Source: Bettongia penicillata ogilbyi (taxonomy: Eukaryota > Chordata > Mammalia > Diprotodontia > Potoroidae). Taken from it: a stretch of DNA of 64,000 nucleotides. A model generated the notes under the pieces. That model was not told where the DNA came from, did no database searches, and saw nothing but the letters and a program-made list of their open reading frames with translations. The position numbers and the translations under genes are program-made. Positions 56,235 through 64,000 of this stretch are shown here, piece by piece. The DNA lies in contig JAJHZJ010000082.1 of NCBI GenBank assembly GCA_023548195.1, positions 558,001 through 622,000 of the forward strand, given 5' to 3'. Within the stretch, counting starts at the first letter, position 1; each line of letters starts with the position of its first letter.

Positions 56235-57930
56235 GATCTGTCTTTTGCTCATGGTTTTCAGGTAGTCCAATGATTCTTAAATTATTTCTCCTCAATCTGT
56301 TTTCCGGGTCAGACATTTTTCTTATGAATTCACATTGAATTTTATAGATTTTTCTTTTTACTTTTTAAATTATTCCTTGATGGAACAACTATCCTTTAGC
56401 CAATTTTAATTTTCAAGAAGTTTTCTTCAGTAATTTTTTTTATACCTCTCTTTCTAAGCTGTTAATTCTTTTATCATATTTTTCTTTTATAGCACTTGTT
56501 TCCCCACCCAACAAATCATCCCTTTATTTCTCTATAATTCTCATTTAGTTTTGAAAATAATTTTTTGGCTCCTTTAACTCTTCTAGGAATTCTTTTTTTA
56601 TTACTTGTTTTCAGTTTTCTAAAATCACTTCCCTAAATCTTAGATTTTCTCCACCTCCCCACCCTCTTCCCAAGAAGGCATGCAATTTTATATGGTTTCT
56701 ATATAGACAGACATTCTTATTTTCACATTAATCATGTTGCACAGAGGAATTAAAATGAAGGGGGGAAACTATGAGAAAAACCATACCAAAACAAAATATA
56801 ACACAAGAGAAAATATTCTGCTTCATTCTGTGTTCCAATTCCATAGTTCCTTCTCTGGATGTAGATGGCATTTTGCATCAAGAGTCCTTTGGGAATGTTT
56901 TAGGTCCTTGCATTGCTGTGAAGGGCTAGCTCTACCAGAAAAATTCCTCACACAGTGGTTATTACTGTGTACAACATTCTCCTGGTTCTGCTCATTTCAC
57001 TCAGCATCAGTTCATATAAGCTCTTCTAGGAATTCTTTTCGGACTTGTTTCCATCCTGCATTTTTCTTTGAGGTTTTGCTTGTACATTTTTTTTGAGTAA
57101 TTTCCTTTTTCTATGTTTGTGTCTTGAGCTTCCTTTTCACTGTGATTCCTCATGGTCAGATTCTTTTGTTTGCTCATTTTTCTAGCTTACTTCTTGACTT
57201 TGGACTGCACATTAGTTCTGGACTCTGCATACATGTAGGGGGAAGGATGTCTGGGCCTAATCTGTTCTGCTACTTTCAGAGTACCATTTAGGGGCCTGCA
57301 AATTTTATTGCCCTCAAAGTGGTACTATCCAGAGGCAAGTATGTTCATTGCCTTTTTGGCTTGAGTGCTACAAATTCCTGTCTCAAGTTTGGGTCTATCA
57401 ATTTATTTCTGGTTGGAAGTTTCATTAGACTGCTGCTTAACTCAGACACTACTGGACCACTAGGAGGTTCTGTAGGTTCAGAGGGACTTAACTGCCAGCT
57501 TCTCTTTGATCTAAGATGTGCTCTGCTCTTGGGATTCGTACTCCATAGCTACCATCTGCTTACCGGAATTTGTTCCTTGCTCAGTACAAAGATAGGACCC
57601 ATACTTGGCACCATTCTCTTCTACCTTAGATCTGTAATCCAGAATGGTTCCTGCACCTCGTACTTACTAAAGGATCCTCTATACTCTCTTTTTGTCCTGT
57701 GCTTCCTGCCCTGGTACCCTGCCTCAGCTCTCTTCAGTACTGGATGCTGGAATGCTCTCCAACACCATGTACTCCTAGTCACACTTTGCTGCCAATATCT
57801 GCAGACTTCTCTGTCCACTCCCCAAAGCCACCTTGGGATGGAAAAATGACTCACTATGACTTCTTGGGTTTCTTGATCAGAAATTCAGTCTGGTGCATTT
57901 TCCAGATCTTTGAGATGTTAGAATCTATTA
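56235..57930 (-). mobile_element. L1/HAL1 5' half (ORF1 start and 5' UTR), antisense, interrupted
   Basis: ORF1 coiled-coil region (56,235-56,596 and 57,021-57,177) and 5' UTR (57,178-57,930). The ORF1 start codon on the minus strand is at 57,177, followed by M-S-K-Q-K-N. An L1 3' end is inserted at 56,597-57,020. The 3' half of this element is not seen. Confidence 0.7.
56597..57020 (-). mobile_element. L1 3' end inserted in an L1, with perfect duplication
   Basis: Reverse L1 3' UTR and ORF2 end ('ttctctggatgtagatggca', 'ctcctggttctgctcatttc', 'cagcatcagttcatataag'), 424 bases. Flanked by a perfect 19-base direct repeat 'ctcttctaggaattctttt' at 56,578-56,596 and 57,021-57,039. Confidence 0.9.
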
Positions 57931-58145
57931 TTTCCTCTTATTTCACCTTCATGGCTCTATCTTTCCATCTATCCCTTTCTCTCCACTTATATGGCTACCA
58001 CCCCAGTCTGTAACCTCTTCACTTACCTGGATGATTGCTATAGCCTTCTAACAGGTCTCTCTGCAACCCATATCTCCCTTCTCTAATTCATCTTCCACAC
58101 TGCTGTTAAAGTAATTTTCTTTAAGCACTGTCCTGATCAATTAGA

Positions 58146-58324
58146 GGCAATGTTACAGAGTATCTATGGAAGCTGGGAAGCTGTGGGATCAAATCCCACC
58201 CAGACATTTACTGTATGATCTTGAGCAAATCACTTAACTTCTTTGTGCTTCAGCATCTTCATTTATAAAATGAGGGGGCTGGATGCAATGGCATCTAACA
58301 TCCCTTACAGTTCTAAATCTAGGA
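58146..58324 (+). mobile_element. MIR/Ther SINE inside L2
   Basis: 'gggatcaaatcccacccaga', 'gagcaaatcacttaacttct', 'tcttcatttataaaatgagg', 'cccttacagttctaaat'. Confidence 0.85.
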
Positions 58325-58352
58325 GAGTGGTTCCCTATTACCCCTAAGATAA

Positions 58353-58557
58353 ATAATAACAGCCAAGATAAATAATAATGACATTTATAGAACACTTCAA
58401 GGTTTATAAAATGCTTTAAACATATTGATTTATTTGATCCTTACAGCAATGCTATGAGGTAGGTGCTAATACTCATTTTACAGATAAGGAAACTGACTGA
58501 GAGGGGATAAGGGGCTTGCCCAGAAATATAGAGCTACTGAGCATCTGAGAAAATAAA
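58353..58557 (-). mobile_element. MIR/Ther SINE inside L2, antisense
   Basis: 'taataatgacatttatagaa', 'cttacagcaatgctatgagg', 'cattttacagataaggaaac', 'ggcttgcccagaaatataga'. Confidence 0.85.
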
Positions 58558-59137
58558 ATAAAAACTCTTTGGCCTGCAAAGTCCGTTATAACCTAGTCAT
58601 AACCAATCTTTCCTATATTACTTCTTTTCCTGCTTTCTATTCAATTAAACTGGTCTTCACTTTGTTTCACACACACACACAGCCCTCTCTCTCTGATCTA
58701 TGTGCCTTTGCACTAGCCATTTTTCATGCGTACAATGCACTCCTTCCTCATATCTATGTCACGAAATCCCTATGTGAAGTTTTTCATGGTCTCCCTAAAT
58801 GCTAATACCCTCCCTCCTTAGCTACCTTCTATTTGTATTATATTTATCCTGCATAATTCATTCTATGCCTTCTTGTATATATTCATGTTGTCTCCTCTGA
58901 TAGAACATAAAGTCCTTGTGAGGGAGCTTGCTGAATTCTGGTGTATTTGTATCTCTAGCATCAAGCACAGTGATGGATACAAAGCAGATATTTAATAAAT
59001 AATTGTCGACTTATTGATTGGATTTGGTTTAGATGAAACATTCTTAGCAAAAGGAAGAAAATTTGGATAAATCCCTAGCTTTTACTGAATTCTACATACT
59101 ATATAATATCACTGGGCTCTTATGACCACTTTAATCA

Positions 59138-59222
59138 CAATCATAGACACACAGAATGCGGACTTGCGGGGCCTTTAGAGATCATATCCAACTCCTAAAT
59201 TTTACAGAAGAAGAAACTGACA
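59138..59222 (-). mobile_element. MIR-type SINE, antisense fragment
   Basis: 'gcctttagagatcatatcca' and 'ttttacagaagaagaaactg' match the reverse pattern. Confidence 0.65.
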
Positions 59223-59420
59223 ACTATCTAGTGGATGCCTGTTATCTAACTTGTACTCTGCTAGGTACTTTGGGAGAGAATCAAAGGAAAAGAAGATATA
59301 TTCTCTCAAGGGGTTTATAGTCTAGTTGTGACAGCAAGCTATATAAATACTATGAAATACAGAAATCACATAAAATTAAGGATTAGAAGGGAATTCAGAC
59401 ATCATGCAAGAACAAAACTA
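59223..59420 (-). mobile_element. L2 LINE antisense, 3' end
   Basis: 'gtggatgcctgttatctaac', 'ttgtactctgctaggtactt', 'tctctcaaggggtttatagt'. Confidence 0.7.
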
Positions 59421-60602
59421 TATGTCACAGAATATAACTGACTGGGGCCAAAATAATTGAAAAGAGTGTTTTAGGAAATTAAGTGTGATAGTGCTATGCA
59501 GAGAAGATTCTATGTAGGAAATACTACAGGGAGACAATCTAGGAACCTATAATGTCATGACAGTCAGTCAGTCAATAAATATTTAAGCCCCTACTGTCCC
59601 ATTTTCTAAAGAAGGAATCAGAAGTAGTACTACTAGGCAAAAATGACGGATTTTCATGGATTTCACTATCAATATTCAGAAAGTACTGAGCTTCAGGTCT
59701 CTATTCTAAATATACGTATGTCTTATACACATATGCAAACACAAATGTATTTATAAGTAATATGCTCTCCTCCAAATACCACATAAAAACTGATCAAGAA
59801 CCAGTGGGCCATCAAATGACTATCTTATTTCTGCCATTTTTATCCTCATGCAAATCCACTCCACCCCTTCAAAGCAGAACATAGCTATTGGCTACAAAGG
59901 TATTAATTAACTTGTATTTTATTAATGAAGGGCAGGGGCTTAAAATGCTTCACATTTCCCAGATGGTAACAATCTGAGGATTTCATCTGTCACTCTATGA
60001 CAGACTCCCAAAGGGAAAGAAAAAGAAAACATTTCCGATTAACTAGCCCTGTTTCTCCTTCTGTGCTTATTAGTACAGCACAACCAGTGCTTTGTCCTTT
60101 CTGGGGAAGAAGAAGCCTCTTTGTCTCACCAACCCTAAACCCACCAAGACATTTATGGGTAGCAAGTGATGATAAAGGCTCTAAAGAAGATGGGAGAGAA
60201 GCTATGTTTGTCTTGAAGAAAATATGATTAAAAAGTCCCAAGGGAGTGTGAATAAGTAAGAGAGATGAGCCTGGGGAGGAAGGCTGTCTTTCACACTTCG
60301 TGGATTTGTGATTCATAATTTAGAAAAGCACAAAGAGACCTCTTCTAGTGAAACCTCAAATGCTCACATCCATATCACAGGCATTGGAGGTAGAAGTGAG
60401 AGGTTAGGCCATTTGATTTTTCCTTCAGACACGGAAAAAAAGTTAGTTTTCTAATGCATGCTAGATCCTGAAAACTGGAGGCTCAAAATGAACATCCCCA
60501 GATGTCTAAAACGTAGTCTTTCTTAGAGCTCACTGCTATTCCCCAATCCTGCTGTTAGACTCACTGCTTCACATCTGAGGACTATGTTCTGCTTCACTGT
60601 CT
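59421..60602. other. Unassigned, repeat-poor stretch
   Basis: Only a weak L2-like patch ('cagtcaataaatatttaagc', 59,568) is recognised. Overlapping frames at 59,990-60,316 (both strands) have no recognised domain. Confidence 0.45.
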
Positions 60603-63480
60603 CTTTTAAAAAGATTTTTGTTAGTATTTTATTTTCCCCCAAGTACATGTAAAAACTATTTTTAACATTAGTTTTTAAAACTCTGAGTTCCAAATTCTCT
60701 CTCTTCTTTCCTCCCTACCACTCTTATTGAGAAGGCAAGCAATTCGAAATAAGTTATACATGTGTAGTCATCCAAAACGTATTTCCATGTTAGTCATGCT
60801 GGGAAAAAAAACATAGAAAAAAATATCAAGAAAAATAAAGTAAAAAAATATGCTTCAAACTCTCTTCAGACACAAATGGTTCTTTCTCTGGGGAGGGATA
60901 GCATTTTTCGTCATAAGTCCTTTGGAATTGTCTTGGATCGTTGTATTGCTGAGAATATCTAAGTCATTCACAACTGATCATCTTAAAATATTGCAATCAC
61001 TTTGCACACAGTACATGTCACTTTGCATTAGCTTCTTTAAATATTTCCAGGTTTTTCTGAGAGGATCCTGTTCATCATTTCTTATAGTACAATAATATTC
61101 CATCACAATCACATACTACAATTTGTTCAGTCATTCCCAGTTGATGGCTGTCCCCTCAATTTCCAATTCTTTGCCACCAGAAAAGAACTGCTATAAATAT
61201 TTTTGTAAATATAGGTCTTTTTCCTTTTTGCTTTTTAATCTCTTTTTAGATACAGACCTAGTAGTGGTATTAATAGGACAAAGGGTATGTATAGTTTTAT
61301 AGCCCTCTGGCCATAGTTCCAAATTGCTCTATAGAATGGATGAATCAAGTCACAACTCCACCTACAATATATTGATGTCTCATTTTTCCCACATGCCTTC
61401 CAACATTCGTCACTTTCCTTTTCTATCCTATCAGTCAGTCTAATAAGTATGAGTCAAGACCTCAGAATTGTTTTAATTTGCATTTCTCCAATCAATAGGA
61501 TTTAGAACATTTTTTCATATGGCAATATATAGCTTTGATTATATCTCCTTTTCCCTTTCTCCTAGTGCATTCTTCTCTCATCCTTTACTTTTATTTTTTT
61601 TAGATATCATCCCTTCATATTCAACACACCTGTGCCCTCTGTCTAGATATACTCCTTCTTAAACTGCCTTAATAATAAGCAAGTTCTTATGAGTTACAAT
61701 TATCATCTTCCTATGTAGGCATGTAAACAATTTAATCTTATCAAATCCCTTATGATTTCACTTTGTTTACCTTTTTGTGCTTCTCTTGAGTCTTGTATTT
61801 GAAAGTCAAACTTTCTATTCAGCTCTGGCCTTTTCATAAAGAATGCTTGAAAGTCCTCTATTTTGATTCTTGGTTGTAATCCTAGCTCCTTTGACCTCTG
61901 GAATAGCATATGCAAAATTCTCTGATCCTTTAATGTAAAAGCTGCTAATTCTTCTGTTATCTTGACCATGGCTCCATGATACTCAACCTGTTTCTTGGGA
62001 ACTCTGGTATTTATATTATTCCTGGGAGTTTTCATTTTGGTGTCTCTTTCAGGGGTGATCAGTAGAATCTTTCAATTTCTATTTTACCCTCTGGTTCTAG
62101 AATATAACAGTTTTCCTTGATAATTTCTTAAAAGATGATGTCTAGGTTCTTTTTTTTTTCGATCATGGCTTTCAGGTAGTCTAATAATTTTCTAATTATC
62201 TCTCCTGTATCTATTTTTAGAGCAGTTGTTTTTCCAATGAGACATTTTGTACTGTCTTCTATTTTTTCATTTTATTTTATTGTTTCTTGATTTCTCATTA
62301 GCTTGAATTCATTAGCTTCTATTTGCTCTATTCTAATATAGCAAAGGAATTATTTTCTTCAGTGAATTTTTGGACCTCCTTTGTCATTTGGCCAATTCTG
62401 CTTTTCAAGGCATTCTTCTCACTGGCTTTTTGGACTTTTTTTTGCCATGTGGGTTAGTCTATTTTTAAAATGTTATTTTCTTCCATATTTTTGGGGGTCT
62501 CCTTTAGCAAACTGTTGATTTATTTTTCATGATTTTCTTGCATCACTCTCATTTCTCTTCCCAATTTTCTACCTCTCTTCGTCTTTTCATGACCTGAGAC
62601 GAATTCATATTTTTCTTGAAGGCTTTGGATGTAGGAGCTTTGACTTTGTTATCTTCTTCTGAGTATGTGTTTTGTTCTTCTTTGTCACCATAGTAACTTT
62701 TGTGGTCAGAATTTTTTTCTGTTGTTTGCTCATTTTTTCAGTCTATTTCTTGAATTTAATTCTTTTTTAAAGTGGGGCTCTGTTTCCAGAGTGGAGGGTA
62801 CACTGTCCCAAGCTTCAAGGGTTTTGTGCAGCTGTTTTCAGAGATATTTCTAGGGACCTTTAAGTTTTCAGTTTTTCCAAGGTGGTATGATTTAAGGAGA
62901 GGTGTTCACTGTTCTCCTGGCCCGTGCTCTGGTTTGTGAATGACCATAAGCACTCTTTTCTGTGTTGGAATTGTGATGAGGGTCCCTGCTCCTCTGTAGC
63001 CCCCATACTCTGGTGTGTCAGTGCTCCTCCTTGCTCTGAGATTGTCACTCAGAAATGAGACCTGGACTTGAGTATGGACAAAGTAACAGAGTTCTGCCTC
63101 AGTGCTAGCAAAGAGACCCCTGGAATTTCCTTCTCACCAGTTGTTCAGCCCTCTTACTCTCTGTGGGCTGACAGTTCAGGAAGCAGCTGCTGCCATTGCC
63201 AATTCAGGCACTCCAAAGGCCTGCTCCTGGTTTGCTGGGGGCCTGGTCTGTGCTGGAGCAACCTGCACCACACTGTGTTCCATTCTCACCCCAGAGTGGC
63301 AGACCTTTCCTGCTAACCTTCTAAGTTGCCTTTGGCTAGAAAATTATTTCACCTTGTCCTTCTGTGGATTCTGCTGCCCCAGGTTATTATTTTATGGCAT
63401 TATTTAAAGATGTTTGGAAGGTTTTGGGGAGAGGTCAGGCAAGTTGCTGCCTTTTCTCTGGCATCTTGGTTCCACCTCAC
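60603..63480 (-). mobile_element. L1/HAL1-like element lacking most of ORF2, antisense
   Basis: Reverse order: 3' UTR and ORF2 end (60,603-61,545), ORF1-side spacer (61,560-61,760), ORF1 (61,770-62,733), 5' UTR (62,734-63,480). The 5' end near 63,480 reads, on the minus strand, 'ggaaccaagatgccagagaa', a usual L1 start. About 2.5-3 kb of ORF2 is missing. Confidence 0.85.
61770..62733 (-). pseudogene. L1 ORF1 remnant
   Basis: The start codon on the minus strand is at 62,733 (M-S-K-Q-Q-K-K). The C-terminal piece 61,703-62,035 reads S-K-E-L-G-L-Q-P-R-I and R-P-E-L-N-R-K-F-D-F, but the usual Y-P-A-K-L-S block between them is deleted. The coiled-coil part (62,150-62,650) carries stops. Function in intact L1: RNA-binding trimer. 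Confidence 0.85.
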
Positions 63481-63559
63481 TTCCACTTCTTTGAAAGAGG
63501 AGGCCAAGATTATGTCACATTTCAGTGAAGGTTCATAAACTGAAGGATGTAAGAGTTCC

Positions 63560-63728
63560 AGGGTGCCTGAGATTATCGTTATAACCCCTTCATTTTACAG
63601 ATAAAGAAAACTAAGCCCAGAAACGTTGTCATTGTTCCCAGTTACACTGCAGGTTAGTGTAAGAGGTAGGACTAACACTCAGGTTTCTTGGGCTGGGATT
63701 TTCCCATTATATCACCCTGTCTCCATGA
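63560..63728 (-). mobile_element. MIR/Ther SINE, antisense
   Basis: 'ccccttcattttacagataa', 'agaggtaggactaacactca', 'cccattatatcaccctg'. Confidence 0.75.
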
Positions 63729-64000
63729 GCTATTTCATCTTTCTCTCCCACCCTCACCCCCAATTCTATCCAGGAAATGGAATGATTTTATTCTGGTGAA
63801 TTATTTTATTTTGAAACAGCAAACAAGTTGCTGAGTTAAGCTGTACCACCGGAATCTTATTTGGCACTAGTGCCAAATGAATGCATTTTATACCTCAACT
63901 CTGTATCAAGTGAAAGGCTTGTCTAGCTTAATAAAGGAATTTTAAGACAAGAGCAAAGATCTTCCAAGACTAGCTCTGCTTGAGATCATGGGAAATACAC
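63729..64000. other. Unique sequence with a perfect palindrome
   Basis: No repeat recognised. Holds the 20-base palindrome at 63,859-63,878 in motif-rich, low-repeat sequence that resembles conserved non-coding DNA. The window ends inside it. Confidence 0.5.
63859..63878. promoter_or_regulatory. Perfect 20-base palindrome, NFI-like half sites
   Basis: 'atttggcactagtgccaaat' is its own reverse complement. The arms contain TTGGC and GCCAA, the nuclear factor I half sites, but with a spacing of six instead of the usual five bases. A regulatory role is inference only. Confidence 0.4.

Larger units (their letters stand above)
57935..59025 (+). mobile_element. L2 LINE, interrupted by two MIRs
   Basis: Pieces at 57,935-58,145 ('ttacctggatgattgctata', 'ccttctaacaggtctctctg'), 58,325-58,352 ('tggttccctattacccctaa') and 58,558-59,025 ('tgtgcctttgcactagccat', 'tctgatagaacataaagtcc', 'gatatttaataaataattgt') join in L2 order. 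Confidence 0.85.

Noticed and set aside
57319..57849. 176-codon plus-strand open frame
   Set aside because: It is antisense to an L1/HAL1 5' UTR. No family features.
62860..63407. Several 60-100-codon frames on both strands
   Set aside because: All lie in the L1 5' UTR of the minus-strand element, which is non-coding.
50886..63480. A full-length active L1 in the minus-strand cluster
   Set aside because: Each copy lacks most of ORF2 and the ORF1 frames are broken.

Overview
The window looks like ordinary repeat-rich nuclear DNA from a mammal, most probably a marsupial. The reasons are: L1 copies whose 5' UTR, ORF1 and 3' UTR match my memory of marsupial L1; tRNA-type SINEs of the marsupial kind (bodies like those at 46,304-46,556 and 25,681-25,900); many L2 and MIR/Ther copies; and L3/CR1 remains still readable as protein in places. 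The species cannot be fixed. I see no bacterial, viral or plasmid organisation, no CRISPR array, no rRNA or tRNA gene, and no convincing host protein-coding exon. The window is intergenic or deep intronic. Family names come from pattern memory, not a search, and most element ends are good to about 10-40 bases.

Layout. 1-4.4 kb: MIR, L3, a minus SINE and antisense L2. 4.4-13.8 kb: plus-strand L2 containing a nearly complete but dead plus-strand L1 (6,462-12,543) flanked by an imperfect target-site duplication. 13.8-26.6 kb: scattered MIR, L2, SINE and one small hAT-like element, with repeat-poor stretches at 21.25-22.2 kb and 23.6-25.5 kb. 26.7-27.2 kb: a long imperfect inverted repeat that I cannot assign to a family. 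27.2-33.2 kb: L2, SINE and L1 3' ends, then a U6 snRNA pseudogene (33,208-33,314). 34.97-35.57 kb: a solitary retroviral-type LTR on the minus strand. 36-46 kb: sparse MIR, L2 and L3. 46.3-50.9 kb: SINE, CR1/L3 ORF1 with an esterase-type motif, an L1 tail, a long decayed L3, and L2. 50.9-63.5 kb: a nest of minus-strand L1/HAL1-like elements with missing middles, mixed with L2 and MIR. 63.5-64 kb: MIR, then unique sequence with a perfect 20-base palindrome.

No genes work together here. The content is a record of successive insertions. The observations most worth checking are the long inverted repeat, a composite repeat present at 18.5 and 52.7 kb, the cluster of same-orientation L1s with different internal deletions, insertions with readable target-site duplications, the CR1 esterase remnant, and the palindrome. 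I found no evidence for a new functional system.
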